Notes: a model not told the origin generated them from the letters alone. 25,916 nucleotides of DNA from Aphodosoma sp045631465 (GCA_045631465.1 JAZQUV010000001.1:1-25916), one strand, 5' to 3'; counted from the first letter of the stretch, positions 1 through 8,352 are shown. A program made the numbers and translations.

Positions 1-1017
1 GTACATAGTGCGGAATTTGTAAATCATAAAAGGACGCCCTTCATAGCCTATGCGCTCTTGCTTGTAGAAAATCGGGCCTTTACTACCCAATTTCACTTTT
101 ATCGCAACATAAAGATATACAGGCGATAATAGCAACATTGCAATAGCACTTGAAATGATATCAAAAACACGTTTGATAGATTGTTGCCATGCTGGCATAC
201 GCGATGATGTGATATCGACCAAAGGTTCGGAGGTGACATTAGTAAAAGAGACATGGCCTGTGACAACTTCGAATAGACGAGGGGCAAATTTGACCTCTAC
301 ACCACACGCTATCAAGCGATTGGCTATGCTGAAAATCATATCATTGTCCATATTATCAACGGCAATTATCACCTCATTGACGATATGGCTTCGCACGACC
401 TGCTCCAAGTCGTTCAACCTTCCCAACAACAATCCATCATCTACAACAACACGGTCGCGCACAGCGATATAGCCTATAACCTTTTGTCCCGAACGAGAGG
501 CGTCTTTCGTGATAATATCAGTAACTTTATGGGCAGTGTCGCCTGTACCAACAATCAGTATATTATTAGGTATAAGCCCTTTGCGCAATCGAGATAAAAC
601 GATAAGTGTCTGCGTTATACGGAATAGGTATGTAACCGAGAAAAACATTGCCCACAAGATGAGGAACGAGCGATAGTAGAACGTATAGCTCACTACAATG
701 TCGTCGACCAACATACCAAAATAGATAATCGTGGAGATGAAGAACGAGCCTATGACCGTAGAAAAGAGTTCTACGAGGCGCGAGTGGCGCACTTTCGTGT
801 TATAAAACCCTGTGAGATAGTGAATAAACAACGCTACTACGGGGAACGATACAATCGAAGGCAAAAGCGAGTAATCTGGCACAAAATAATACTCCACGCT
901 ACCGCCAAAAAGGACCATGTCGTTGGTAATTCGGCGATACAAATAGAATAGCAACCACACCAAAAGCGCAGCCACTATGTCGAACAGAATATAAAATATT
1001 GCGCGTTTACGATTCAT
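1..1017 (-). CDS. Polyprenyl glycosylphosphotransferase (bacterial sugar transferase), 3' end missing
   Basis: The frame opens with ATG at 1017 and reads 339 codons to the left edge without a stop, so the gene is cut by the window. Seen: four N-terminal membrane segments (about residues 7-28, 50-70, 84-104, 112-135), a Rossmann-like domain starting with GTGDTA (157-162), a fifth hydrophobic segment (284-306), then the sugar-transferase signature FYKQERIGYEGRPF (317-330) followed by YKFRTM. This order matches the CoA_binding_3 plus Bac_transf families. Members transfer a sugar-1-phosphate to undecaprenyl phosphate at the inner membrane, starting exopolysaccharide, capsule or O-unit synthesis. 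The sugar cannot be told. Its ATG overlaps the tsaC stop in an ATGA, so the two genes are probably translationally coupled. Only about 120 catalytic residues are missing, judged from the family's usual 450-470 aa. Confidence 0.93.
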   Translation of the reverse strand, partial: MNRKRAIFYILFDIVAALLVWLLFYLYRRITNDMVLFGGSVEYYFVPDYSLLPSIVSFPVVALFIHYLTGFYNTKVRHSRLVELFSTVIGSFFISTIIYFGMLVDDIVVSYTFYYRSFLILWAMFFSVTYLFRITQTLIVLSRLRKGLIPNNILIVGTGDTAHKVTDIITKDASRSGQKVIGYIAVRDRVVVDDGLLLGRLNDLEQVVRSHIVNEVIIAVDNMDNDMIFSIANRLIACGVEVKFAPRLFEVVTGHVSFTNVTSEPLVDITSSRMPAWQQSIKRVFDIISSAIAMLLLSPVYLYVAIKVKLGSKGPIFYKQERIGYEGRPFMIYKFRTMY

Positions 1018-1574
1018 CGTATAACTTTCACTTGCCCCTTAGAGCCTAATTTAATGATACTTGACGGTTGAGGCAACACCTCTTCCTCTCGTCGATAGTC
1101 GACAATGAAATCTACGGCATTGAGGATTTCGTCAGATATTTCGAAGAAATTGCGAGGCGTAGGTTCGCCACTCACATTGGCAGAGGTAGAGACCACCGGC
1201 ACACGCATCATGCGGCAGAGTTGTTGCGAAAACTGCTCCTTCGTGATGCGAATAGCGATTGTGCCATCTTCGGCAACGAGATTGTCGGGCAGATTGCGGG
1301 CATTGTCGTAGATGATAGTGAGCGGCTTGTCTGCCACTTCGATTAAATCCCATGCAATATCAGGCACTTCGCGCACATAGCCCTCGACCTTAGCCTCGCT
1401 ATCGACGAGCACAATCATCGACTTCGACTCCACTCGGCGTTTGATTTCATATATTCGAGCAATGGCATCGGCATTAGTTGCATCGCACCCGATACCCCAC
1501 ACCGTATCGGTAGGATAAAGTATTACGCCACCTTTGCGCATTACTTCTATAGCTTTTTTCAGTTCGTTTTGCAT
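1014..1574 (-). CDS. tsaC: L-threonylcarbamoyladenylate synthase (TsaC/Sua5/YrdC family)
   Basis: 186 aa, the length of the short TsaC form without the extra Sua5 domain. The YrdC fold motifs are visible: PTDTVWGIGCDA near residue 21, KRRVESKSM near 45 (the basic KxR region that binds ATP/bicarbonate) and STSANVSGEPT near 130. The family makes threonylcarbamoyl-AMP from threonine, bicarbonate and ATP, the first step of the t6A37 modification of ANN-decoding tRNAs, in the cytoplasm. Start: ATG at 1574 lies 7 nt after a -7 promoter box on the same strand, so the mRNA has almost no leader. The stop overlaps the next gene's ATG. Placing a sugar transferase behind tsaC gives no obvious functional link. 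Confidence 0.94.
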   Translation of the reverse strand: MQNELKKAIEVMRKGGVILYPTDTVWGIGCDATNADAIARIYEIKRRVESKSMIVLVDSEAKVEGYVREVPDIAWDLIEVADKPLTIIYDNARNLPDNLVAEDGTIAIRITKEQFSQQLCRMMRVPVVSTSANVSGEPTPRNFFEISDEILNAVDFIVDYRREEEVLPQPSSIIKLGSKGQVKVIR

Positions 1575-1581
1575 AACTCTG

Positions 1582-1589
1582 CAAAGTTA
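1582..1589 (-). promoter_or_regulatory. -7 promoter element for tsaC
   Basis: On the minus strand this reads TAACTTTG, matching the Bacteroidota -7 form TAnnTTTG, 8 nt before the tsaC ATG. The -33 triplet expected 20 bp upstream reads GTG instead of TTG, so the match is half-strong. Transcription would begin at or just before the start codon. Confidence 0.6.
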
Positions 1590-1685
1590 GTAATTTTTTT
1601 TCAAATCATCACTATTTTACCCACAGAAAATTACATCGTCAAACAAACAACAGAAAACCCTACCATCTCCCATACTACAACATAC

Positions 1686-1751
1686 CATAAATATACTATA
1701 AATATAGGATAAATATACTATAAATATACTATAAACATACTATAACCCTAT
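1686..1751. repeat. 11-bp tandem repeat array A
   Basis: Five to six head-to-tail units of 11 bp: CATAAATATAC, TATAAATATAG, GATAAATATAC, TATAAATATAC, TATAAACATAC and a decayed sixth. Only the first base, the last base and one internal base vary. The period is close to one helical turn. A sister array with the same unit lies at 25568-25644. Too short and without spacers, so not CRISPR. It may be a protein-binding or curved-DNA site, or a recombinogenic repeat. Confidence 0.85.
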
Positions 1752-1799
1752 CTCTAAAATCACACAAACATCTTTTTTTTACATTTTTTTGCTATTCTA

Positions 1800-1830
1800 T
1801 TGGTTATTAAAAAATAAAGTTGTAAATTTG
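1800..1830 (+). promoter_or_regulatory. nqr operon promoter (TTG-N20-TAAATTTG)
   Basis: TTG at 1800-1802, exactly 20 bp, then TAAATTTG at 1823-1830. This is the Bacteroidota primary sigma promoter form (TTTG/TTG at -33, TAnnTTTG at -7). Predicted start of transcription is near 1837, giving a leader of about 170 nt before nqrA. Confidence 0.75.
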
Positions 1831-1843
1831 CCAATTGAAATTT

Positions 1844-1937
1844 ATACTACCCAAGTAGTATTAAATGACAAATCCAAACCACATAACACACTATCAATCA
1901 CATAATTACACAACAAAAACTAAAACTTATTGTTGTG
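1844..1937 (+). promoter_or_regulatory. Inverted repeats in the nqrA 5' leader
   Basis: Two dyads in the untranslated leader. The first, ATACTAC-CCAA-GTAGTAT (1844-1861), begins about 7 nt after the predicted start of transcription, where a repressor site or a 5'-protecting hairpin would sit. The second is CACAACA (1909-1915) with TGTTGTG (1931-1937). I do not recognise a known riboswitch. Which protein, if any, binds them is unknown. Confidence 0.4.
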
Positions 1938-2007
1938 GTGTTCGTGTGTGTTTACACGTATAAATAGTCGAAAAATATAACAAACTATTATATTAACTTT
2001 TAGTTAT

Positions 2008-3360
2008 ATGGCAACAATTAAATTAAAAAAAGGTTTAAACATCAAAATTTCAGGCGATGCCGAAGCTAAAGTAGCTGGCAAAGTTATCTCGAAAGAGGTG
2101 GCTATCGTGCCTGATTATTTTGAAGGAATGACACCAAAGGTTGCTGTCAAAGAAGGTGACACCGTGATGATCGGTAGCACTATCTTGTTTGACAAAAAAC
2201 ACCCTGAGGTGAAAGTTGTGTCGCCAGTATGCGGTACAATCAAACAAATCGCACGTGGCGAGCGTCGCAAATTGCTCTATGTGCTTATCGAACAAAACGG
2301 CCAAGCTGAACAAGCCGCATTGCCTACTATCGACCTCAAAGCTGGTCGCGAAGCTGTGCTCGCTGCTATGCTCGAGGCTGGTTTTGGTGCTGCACTCCGC
2401 CAACGTCCTTACGACGTAGTGGCTAACCCTGCAGTAGCGCCTAAAGCTATCTTCGTTTCAGCATTCGACTCTGCTCCTCTTGCTGCCGACTACAACTTCG
2501 TGTTGAAAGGCGAAGAAGCTAACGTACAAGCTGGTTTGAATGTTTTAGCTGCTATTGCTAAAACCTACTACTCAGTTTCTCCTGCCACATCGGCTGAATT
2601 GCGCAACATGAAAGGCGTTGAAATTAACGAATTCATCGGCGCTCACCCTGCTGGCAACGTAGGCGTTCACATCAACCACCTCAACCCAGTAAACAAAGAA
2701 GAAGTGGTGTGGACAATCAACATCATGGACGTAGCTATGCTCGGTCGCTATGCCAACACAGGCAAACTCGACTTCACTCGCAAAGTCGCAGTAGCTGGTC
2801 CTAAAGTGAAACACCCTGCTTATGTTGAAACTATCAGCGGCACTATCATCAACAACATCACCGAAGGCAACGTAAACCTCGACGAACACATCCGCATCAT
2901 CAACGGCAACGTTCTCACTGGTTTGAACTCTAAAGAGTTTGCATACCTCTCTCCATTTGCCAACGTCGTGACTGCTATTGCCGAAGGCGACCAAGCCGAC
3001 GAACTATTCGGTTGGGCTATGCCTCGTTTCAACAAATTCTCTAACTCATGCCTATTCTTCACTAAGTTGCAAACTTTGCTTTGTCCTAAAAAACAATTCG
3101 ACTTCGACGCTCGTATCCTCGGTGGCGAACGCGCTTTCATCGTTAGTGGCGAATACGACCGCGTATTCCCTATGGACATCATGCCTGAACAACTTGTGAA
3201 AGCCATGATTGCTCGCAACCTCGAAAAAATGGAACAACTCGGTGCTTACGAAGTTGCTCCTGAAGACTTCGCTCTCTGCGAATTCGTTTGTACTTCGAAA
3301 ATCGAAACACAACACATCGTGCGCGAAGCCCTCAACTACATGAGAAAAGAACTTGAATAA
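2008..3360 (+). CDS. nqrA: Na+-translocating NADH:quinone reductase subunit A
   Basis: 450 aa, full family length, soluble, no signal peptide or membrane segment. NqrA is the peripheral cytoplasmic subunit of the Na+-NQR complex, implicated in quinone binding. The N-terminal part (GLNIKISGDAE near residue 9 and the following barrel-sandwich-like region) and the central stretch GAHPAGNVGVHI near 211 are typical. First gene of a six-gene operon in the canonical order ABCDEF. Codon choice is strongly biased (GCT, ATC, GGT, CTC), as in the other nqr genes, which suggests high expression. Start ATG at 2008 follows an AT-rich leader without Shine-Dalgarno, normal for the phylum. Confidence 0.97.
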   Translation: MATIKLKKGLNIKISGDAEAKVAGKVISKEVAIVPDYFEGMTPKVAVKEGDTVMIGSTILFDKKHPEVKVVSPVCGTIKQIARGERRKLLYVLIEQNGQAEQAALPTIDLKAGREAVLAAMLEAGFGAALRQRPYDVVANPAVAPKAIFVSAFDSAPLAADYNFVLKGEEANVQAGLNVLAAIAKTYYSVSPATSAELRNMKGVEINEFIGAHPAGNVGVHINHLNPVNKEEVVWTINIMDVAMLGRYANTGKLDFTRKVAVAGPKVKHPAYVETISGTIINNITEGNVNLDEHIRIINGNVLTGLNSKEFAYLSPFANVVTAIAEGDQADELFGWAMPRFNKFSNSCLFFTKLQTLLCPKKQFDFDARILGGERAFIVSGEYDRVFPMDIMPEQLVKAMIARNLEKMEQLGAYEVAPEDFALCEFVCTSKIETQHIVREALNYMRKELE

Positions 3361-3370
3361 TTTATTAAAA

Positions 3371-3418
3371 GACAGGAAGACAAGACAACAAGAAATCATG
3401 TTCTCATGTCTTCATGTC
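3371..3418 (+). repeat. Word-repeat hairpin in the nqrA-nqrB junction (8-bp period)
   Basis: Left arm in 8-bp words (GACAGGAA, GACAAGAC, AACAAGAA), right arm ATGTTCTC, ATGTCTTC, ATGTC. The right arm is the imperfect reverse complement of the left, giving a stem of about 20 bp with a few mismatches. The 20-mer at 3394-3413 recurs exactly at 19475-19494 in the waaA-hisS spacer. An in-frame ATG at 3414 lies inside this element, which argues against it being the nqrB start. Confidence 0.8.
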
Positions 3419-3434
3419 AAAAAAAATAAGAAAA

Positions 3435-4628
3435 ATGAAATTTTTAAAAAACATCGTAGACAAAGTTGAACCTACCTTCTCTGAAGGCGGTAAACTTCAC
3501 ATGTTTCACTCGGTGTTCGATGGATTCAAAACCTTCTTGTTCGTGCCTAACGACACAGCAAAACGCGGTACTCACATCCACGACGTTACCGACTCGAAAC
3601 GTACAATGATTATGGTGGTAATTGCTCTCGTTCCTGCTCTCCTATTCGGTATGTGGAACGTTGGTTACCAACACTTCTTGGCTATTGGTCAAGACGCTAC
3701 TTTCTGGCAACAATTTGCTTTCGGTCTTTTGGCTGTATTGCCTATCCTCGTCGTTTCTTACCTCGTAGGTCTTGGCATCGAGTTTACTGTTGCTCAATTC
3801 AAAGGCCACGAAATTCAAGAAGGTTTCCTCGTATCTGGTATCCTTATCCCTATGATTGTGCCAGTCGACACTCCTCTTTGGATGGTCGCTATCGCTACTG
3901 CTTTCGCTGTTATTTTCGCTAAAGAAGTATTCGGTGGCACTGGCTACAACGTATTCAACGTAGCTTTGGTTACACGTGCATTCCTCTTCTTTGCATACCC
4001 AACAGCAATGTCGGGCGACCAAGTATGGGTGCGCACTCGCGACGCTTTCTGGTGGGGCGCTGGCGACAAAGTCGACGGTTTCACTGGTGCTACTCCTCTC
4101 GGTCAAGTAGCTGTTTCTACAGGAAACACTGCCGATATCACTAACATCCTTGGCTCAAAAATCGGTTTCATGGATGCATTCCTCGGTTTCATCCCTGGTT
4201 CTGTTGGCGAAGTATCTACTCTTGCTATCCTCATCGGTGCTGCTATCCTTCTCATCACTCGCGTTGCTAGCTGGAAAACTATGATTTCAGTATTCGCTGG
4301 TGGTGCTTTCACTGCTTTCTTGTTCAACCAATTCGGTCCTGACACTGCTATTGCCAACTTACCTTGGTACATGCACCTCGTTCTCGGTGGTTTCGCTTTC
4401 GGTGCTGTCTTCATGGCTACCGACCCTGTAACTTCTGCTCGCACCGAATGTGGCAAATGGATCTATGGTTTCTTGATTGGTGTTATCGCTATCGTTGTTC
4501 GCGTACTCAACCCAGGTTATCCAGAAGGTATGATGCTCGCTATCTTGCTCATGAACATCTTCGCAAACCTCATCGACTACTACGTAGTTCAAGCTAACAT
4601 CAACAAACGTCTTAAACGTGCAAAATAA
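3435..4628 (+). CDS. nqrB: Na+-translocating NADH:quinone reductase subunit B
   Basis: 397 aa from ATG 3435. An in-frame ATG at 3414 would add seven residues, but it falls inside the spacer repeat. The 3435 start follows an A-rich stretch and gives MKFLKNIVDKVEPTF, which resembles family N-termini. NqrB is a polytopic inner-membrane subunit carrying riboflavin and a covalently bound FMN. The FMN site is visible as DGFTGATPLG, with the attachment Thr at residue 220. Several hydrophobic helices follow (about 57-84, 93-115, 131-165 and later). It forms the membrane Na+ pathway with NqrD and NqrE and takes electrons from NqrC. Confidence 0.96.
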   Translation: MKFLKNIVDKVEPTFSEGGKLHMFHSVFDGFKTFLFVPNDTAKRGTHIHDVTDSKRTMIMVVIALVPALLFGMWNVGYQHFLAIGQDATFWQQFAFGLLAVLPILVVSYLVGLGIEFTVAQFKGHEIQEGFLVSGILIPMIVPVDTPLWMVAIATAFAVIFAKEVFGGTGYNVFNVALVTRAFLFFAYPTAMSGDQVWVRTRDAFWWGAGDKVDGFTGATPLGQVAVSTGNTADITNILGSKIGFMDAFLGFIPGSVGEVSTLAILIGAAILLITRVASWKTMISVFAGGAFTAFLFNQFGPDTAIANLPWYMHLVLGGFAFGAVFMATDPVTSARTECGKWIYGFLIGVIAIVVRVLNPGYPEGMMLAILLMNIFANLIDYYVVQANINKRLKRAK

Positions 4629-4632
4629 TAAT

Positions 4633-4710
4633 GGTTAAAGGTTAGAGGTTAAAGGTTAGAGACTAAACAATATAATCTTAACTTTCAACTTTCAACTTTC
4701 AACTTTCAAC
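4633..4710 (+). repeat. Heptamer word-repeat hairpin in the nqrB-nqrC junction
   Basis: Left arm is four 7-bp units alternating GGTTAAA and GGTTAGA (4633-4660). Right arm is four exact copies of AACTTTC plus AAC (4680-4710). The arms pair imperfectly when G-U pairs are allowed. The element nearly fills the 92-bp gap. Confidence 0.8.
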
Positions 4711-4720
4711 TAAATTAATT

Positions 4721-5458
4721 ATGAATACAAATAAAAATAGTTATACGTTAATATATATGGTGGTAATCATTACCATCGTATCGTTGCTATTGTCGATCAC
4801 TTCGGGGTCTCTTCGCTCTTTCCAAGAAGACAACGTACGTCTCGACACTAAAAAGCAAATCCTTAATTCGTTGCCTGGCATCGAATTGGGCGAAGATGCA
4901 GCAGCTACTTACGCAGCAACTATCAAAGAGTACAACATGCTCGACGCTGAAGGTAACGTAGTAAAATCTCTCGACCCTGTGGCTGATTTCGACATCAAAG
5001 CCGAAGAAGGACAATTCCCAATGTATGTAGCTGAAGTAAACGGCGAGACCAAATACATCCTTCCTATGAATGGTGCTGGTCTTTGGGGCGCAATCTGGGG
5101 CTATATGGCTCTTAACGACGACCGCAACACTGTGTTTGGTGTGTTCTTCAACCACGCAAGCGAAACTCCAGGTCTTGGTGCCGAAATCGTTACCGAAAAA
5201 TTCCGTAACCCTTTCATCGGCAAAGAACTCTTGAAAAACGGCAAATTCGCTTCTATCGCTATCGAAAAAGCTGGTACTAAAGTAGAAGGTCGCGACCAAG
5301 TGGACGCTATCTCTGGTGGTACTATCACTTCTAAAGGTGTTGAAGCTATGCTCTCTTCAAGCCTTGTAAACTACGAAAATTTCCTCACTGCTCCTGCTGC
5401 TATCGTAGTAGAAGAAGTAGCCGACAGTGTTATTGTTGAACCTGTAATCGAAGAATAG
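4721..5458 (+). CDS. nqrC: Na+-translocating NADH:quinone reductase subunit C
   Basis: 245 aa. One N-terminal membrane helix (residues 8-30, TLIYMVVIITIVSLLL), then a periplasm-facing FMN-binding domain. The covalent FMN site is SGGTITSKG (198-206), with Thr201 the expected attachment residue. The third position of the motif is Gly rather than the more usual Ala. LWGAIWGYMAL (121-131) and HASETPGLGAEI (145-156) are typical of the fold. The protein ends with an acidic tail of about 22 residues rich in Val and Glu, which I do not recognise as part of the core. NqrC passes electrons to NqrB. Confidence 0.96.
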   Translation: MNTNKNSYTLIYMVVIITIVSLLLSITSGSLRSFQEDNVRLDTKKQILNSLPGIELGEDAAATYAATIKEYNMLDAEGNVVKSLDPVADFDIKAEEGQFPMYVAEVNGETKYILPMNGAGLWGAIWGYMALNDDRNTVFGVFFNHASETPGLGAEIVTEKFRNPFIGKELLKNGKFASIAIEKAGTKVEGRDQVDAISGGTITSKGVEAMLSSSLVNYENFLTAPAAIVVEEVADSVIVEPVIEE

Positions 5459-5519
5459 TAATAAGTAGAAAGTAATAAGTAAAAAGACATTTAGTCTAAC
5501 GACTTACTACTTACGACTA
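5457..5519 (+). repeat. Heptamer word-repeat hairpin in the nqrC-nqrD junction
   Basis: Left arm AGTAATAAGTAGAAAGTAAT with a related continuation to 5488, right arm GTCTAACGACTTACTACTTA with its continuation to 5519. The right arm is the approximate reverse complement of the left, closed by AAGAC/GTCT around a loop of about 5 nt. The unit is AAGTARN/ACTTACK with a 7-bp period. The same words return at 6160-6230 and 21980-22058. The left arm overlaps the last bases of the nqrC stop codon. Confidence 0.8.
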
Positions 5520-5532
5520 AAATCTAAAAGAT

Positions 5533-6153
5533 ATGAAAGAAGAATTGAAAAATGCGCTACTTGGTCCTCTTAACAAGAACAACCCTGTAGCTATCCAAGT
5601 ACTTGGTATCTGTTCTGCTCTCGCTGTAACAGTACAATTGAAACCTGCTATCGTTATGGGTATCTCAGTAACTATCATCGTAGCTATGGCAAACGTGGTA
5701 GTATCTCTCATCCGTAACACTATCCCTAACAGCGTACGTATCATCGTTCAATTGGTAGTTGTTGCTGCCCTCGTAACTGTAGTATCTGAAGTATTGAAAG
5801 CCTTCATGTACGACCTCAGCGTGCAACTCTCAGTCTATATCGGTCTTATCATTACCAACTGTATCCTCATGGGTCGTCTCGAAGCTTTCGCTATGGCAAA
5901 CAAACCTTGGCCTTCATTCCTCGATGGTATCGGTAATGGTCTTGGCTATGCATGGGTATTGATAGTAGTTGCCTTCTTCCGCGAATTGCTCGGTTCTGGC
6001 ACTCTATTTGGTTTCCGCGTTATCCCTGCTTCGTTCTACGAAATGGGTTATGTCAACAATGGTATGATGATGATGCCTGCTATGGCACTTATCATCGTGG
6101 CTTGTATCATTTGGGTTCACCGTTCAATCAACAAAGACCTTCAAGAAAAATAA
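5533..6153 (+). CDS. nqrD: Na+-translocating NADH:quinone reductase subunit D
   Basis: 206 aa, six predicted membrane helices, paralogous to NqrE and to RnfE. The membrane cysteines that hold the intramembrane iron-sulfur centre in the Vibrio enzyme have counterparts: Cys27 in VLGICSALAVT and Cys110 in IGLIITNCILMGR. Other family marks are NGLGYAWVLI and FFRELLGSGTLFGF (about 148-161). Start ATG 5533 comes right after the spacer hairpin and an A-rich stretch. Confidence 0.96.
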   Translation: MKEELKNALLGPLNKNNPVAIQVLGICSALAVTVQLKPAIVMGISVTIIVAMANVVVSLIRNTIPNSVRIIVQLVVVAALVTVVSEVLKAFMYDLSVQLSVYIGLIITNCILMGRLEAFAMANKPWPSFLDGIGNGLGYAWVLIVVAFFRELLGSGTLFGFRVIPASFYEMGYVNNGMMMMPAMALIIVACIIWVHRSINKDLQEK

Positions 6154-6156
6154 TTA

Positions 6157-6230
<74 letters not shown>

Positions 6231-6245
6231 AAAAAAGTCTTAAAT

Positions 6246-6890
6246 ATGGAACACGCATTAAGTTTATTTATGAGTTCGATTTTTTCGGACAATATGATAT
6301 TCGCATACTTCCTTGGTATGTGTTCATACCTTGCAGTATCGAAAAATGTGAAGACCTCTGTTGGTCTTGGTATTGCCGTAACAGCAGTGCTTCTCATCAC
6401 CCTTCCAGTGAACTATTACCTTTATACTGGTATCCTCCAAAAAGGTGCTTTATCATGGTTGGGCGAAGGCTTTGCTGATTTGGACCTCAGCTACCTCAGC
6501 TTGATTCTTTTCATCGCTGTAATTGCTGCTATCGTACAATTAGTTGAGATGATTGTTGAAAAATTCTCACCTTCTTTGTATGCGTCATTGGGTATTTTCT
6601 TGCCTCTTATCGCTGTTAACTGTGCTATCATGGGTGGCTCTTTGTTCATGCAACAACGCGTAATCCTCGAAGGCACCGACCCTAAAGCTCTCACTGGCAT
6701 CGTCGACGTAGTATTCTACGCTCTCGGTTCTGGTATCGGTTGGCTTTTGGCTATCGTTGGTCTTGCTGCTATCCGCGAACGCATGGAGTATTCCGACGTG
6801 CCTGCTCCTTTGAAAGGCCTCGGTATCACTTTCATCACTGTAGGTCTCATGGCTATGGCATTCATGTGCTTCTCTGGCTTGAAAATCTAA
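6246..6890 (+). CDS. nqrE: Na+-translocating NADH:quinone reductase subunit E
   Basis: 214 aa, six membrane helices, inverted-topology partner of NqrD. The iron-sulfur cysteine positions are kept: Cys26 in YFLGMCSYLAVS and Cys126 in LIAVNCAIMGG. KTSVGLGIAVT (36-46) and GSGIGWLLAIVGLAAIRERM (about 167-186) are typical. The last codon is followed directly by the next spacer repeat. Confidence 0.96.
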   Translation: MEHALSLFMSSIFSDNMIFAYFLGMCSYLAVSKNVKTSVGLGIAVTAVLLITLPVNYYLYTGILQKGALSWLGEGFADLDLSYLSLILFIAVIAAIVQLVEMIVEKFSPSLYASLGIFLPLIAVNCAIMGGSLFMQQRVILEGTDPKALTGIVDVVFYALGSGIGWLLAIVGLAAIRERMEYSDVPAPLKGLGITFITVGLMAMAFMCFSGLKI

Positions 6891-6894
6891 ATGA

Positions 6895-7000
6895 ATTGAA
6901 AGTTGAAAATTGAAAGTTGAAAGTTACATAATTTTCAAATTTCAAGTTTCAGGTTTCGAATCGAAAATTTCAAATTTCAAATTTCAAATTTCAAATCGAA
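6895..7000 (+). repeat. Heptamer word-repeat hairpin in the nqrE-nqrF junction
   Basis: The longest spacer element in the operon. Left arm 6895-6926 is built from TTGAAAG/TTGAAAA units. Right arm 6933-7000 is built from AAATTTC units with variants (AAGTTTC, AGGTTTC) and two TCGAA interruptions. The arms are approximately complementary. A 63-codon frame from 6910 crossing it reads NFKFQISN-type repeats with a 7-residue period, which is what any 7-bp repeat yields. It is not a gene. Confidence 0.8.
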
Positions 7001-7027
7001 AAAATTATGTTATTAGAAATAAACACA

Positions 7028-8293
7028 ATGGCTACGCTTACAAGTTTGGTGGTTTTCCTTGCTGTTATCATCTTGCTTGTTATCGTATTGCTTATCGCTA
7101 AACGCTACTTAGTAGCATCTGGTAATGTAAAAATTACCCTCAACGGCGAAAAAGAGGTAGAAGCTGCAGCTGGTGGCTCTCTTCTCAATGCTATGGCTAA
7201 TGCAGGCGTATTCCTTCCATCTGCTTGTGGTGGTAAAGGTTCTTGCGGTCAATGCCGTTGCCAAGTGACTGAAGGTGGTGGCGAAATCCTCCCTACCGAA
7301 ACTGTTCACTTCACTCGCAAACAAGTTAAAGACCACTGGCGTCTTGGCTGTCAAGTTAAAGTTAAGGGCGATATGGCTCTTAAAGTTGACGAATCTGTTC
7401 TTGGTGTTAAAGAATGGGAATGCGAAGTTATCTCTAACAAAAACGTTGCTACATTCATCAAAGAGTTCATCGTGGCATTGCCTCCTGGCGAACACATGGA
7501 CTTCATCCCTGGTTCGTATGCTCAAATCAAAATCCCTAAATTCAAAATGGATTATGACAAAGACATCGACAAATCGCTCATCGGCGAAGGTTATCTCGAT
7601 GCTTGGAAAAACTTCGGTCTCTTTGGCTTGAAATGCGAAAATACTGAAGAAACTATCCGTGCTTACTCTATGGCCAACTATCCTGCTGAAGGCGACCGTA
7701 TCATGCTTACTGTACGTATCGCTACTCCTCCTTTCAAACCAAAAGAACAAGGTGGTGGCTTCATGGATGTAATGCCAGGTATCGCTTCTTCTTATATCTT
7801 CACTCTTAAACCAGGCGATAAAGTTATCATGTCAGGTCCTTACGGCGACTTCCACCCTATCTTCGACTCTAAAGCTGAGATGATGTGGGTAGGTGGTGGT
7901 GCTGGTATGGCTCCTCTCCGTGCTCAAATCATGCACTTGACTAAGACATTGAAAACTACCGACCGCGAAATGCACTACTTCTATGGTGCTCGTGCGTTGA
8001 ACGAAGTGTTCTATTTGGAAGATTTCTTGGCTATTGAGAAAGAATTCCCTAACTTCCACTTCCACTTGGCTCTCGACCGTCCAGACCCTGCTGCCGATGC
8101 TGCTGGTGTTAAATATACTCCAGGTTTCGTTCACAACGTGATCTACGAAACATATCTCAAAGACCACGATGCTCCAGAAGATATCGAATACTACATGTGT
8201 GGTCCTGGCCCAATGAGTAAAGCTGTAGAAAACATGCTCTATTCACTCGGTGTACCACGCGAAAACCTCATGTTCGACAACTTTGGTGCTTAA
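7028..8293 (+). CDS. nqrF: Na+-translocating NADH:quinone reductase subunit F
   Basis: 421 aa from ATG 7028. ATG 7007 in the same frame would add MLLEINT and cannot be excluded. 7028 was chosen because the membrane anchor then begins at residue 4, as in relatives. One N-terminal helix, then a plant-type [2Fe-2S] ferredoxin domain (SACGGKGSCGQCRC with Cys67, 73, 76 and Cys108 in WRLGC). A ferredoxin-NADP reductase-type FAD domain follows (RAYSMANYP), then an NADH domain (GGGAGMAPLRAQI and YMCGPGPM). This subunit takes electrons from NADH in the cytoplasm and starts the chain through the complex. It is the last gene before the operon terminator. Confidence 0.95.
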   Translation: MATLTSLVVFLAVIILLVIVLLIAKRYLVASGNVKITLNGEKEVEAAAGGSLLNAMANAGVFLPSACGGKGSCGQCRCQVTEGGGEILPTETVHFTRKQVKDHWRLGCQVKVKGDMALKVDESVLGVKEWECEVISNKNVATFIKEFIVALPPGEHMDFIPGSYAQIKIPKFKMDYDKDIDKSLIGEGYLDAWKNFGLFGLKCENTEETIRAYSMANYPAEGDRIMLTVRIATPPFKPKEQGGGFMDVMPGIASSYIFTLKPGDKVIMSGPYGDFHPIFDSKAEMMWVGGGAGMAPLRAQIMHLTKTLKTTDREMHYFYGARALNEVFYLEDFLAIEKEFPNFHFHLALDRPDPAADAAGVKYTPGFVHNVIYETYLKDHDAPEDIEYYMCGPGPMSKAVENMLYSLGVPRENLMFDNFGA

Positions 8294-8352
8294 TGAGAGC
8301 AATTTTCTAAGATAAAATAGGAAACAAATAAAATTTTTGCTTTAGCAAAAAT

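Larger units (their letters stand above)
1575..2007. other. 433-bp divergent intergenic region between tsaC and nqrA
   Basis: No plausible gene here. From left to right it holds the tsaC -7 box (1582-1589), a tract with no recognised feature (1600-1680), the 11-bp tandem repeat (1686-1751), T-runs (about 1772-1790), the nqr promoter (1800-1830) and a roughly 170-nt nqrA leader with two inverted repeats. GC content is clearly lower than in the flanking genes. Confidence 0.8.

Noticed and set aside
155..597. Plus-strand frames at the left edge
   Set aside because: They oppose the sugar transferase, which keeps family motifs across the whole stretch.
1686..1751. CRISPR array
   Set aside because: Units are 11 bp with no spacers and no cas genes nearby. 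The 7-bp arrays fail for the same reason.
3414..3434. nqrB start at the first in-frame ATG
   Set aside because: This ATG belongs to the spacer repeat. The next ATG gives a family-like N-terminus after an A-rich stretch.
6910..7101. 63-codon frame over the nqrE-nqrF spacer
   Set aside because: It is a translation of the heptamer repeat running out of frame into nqrF.
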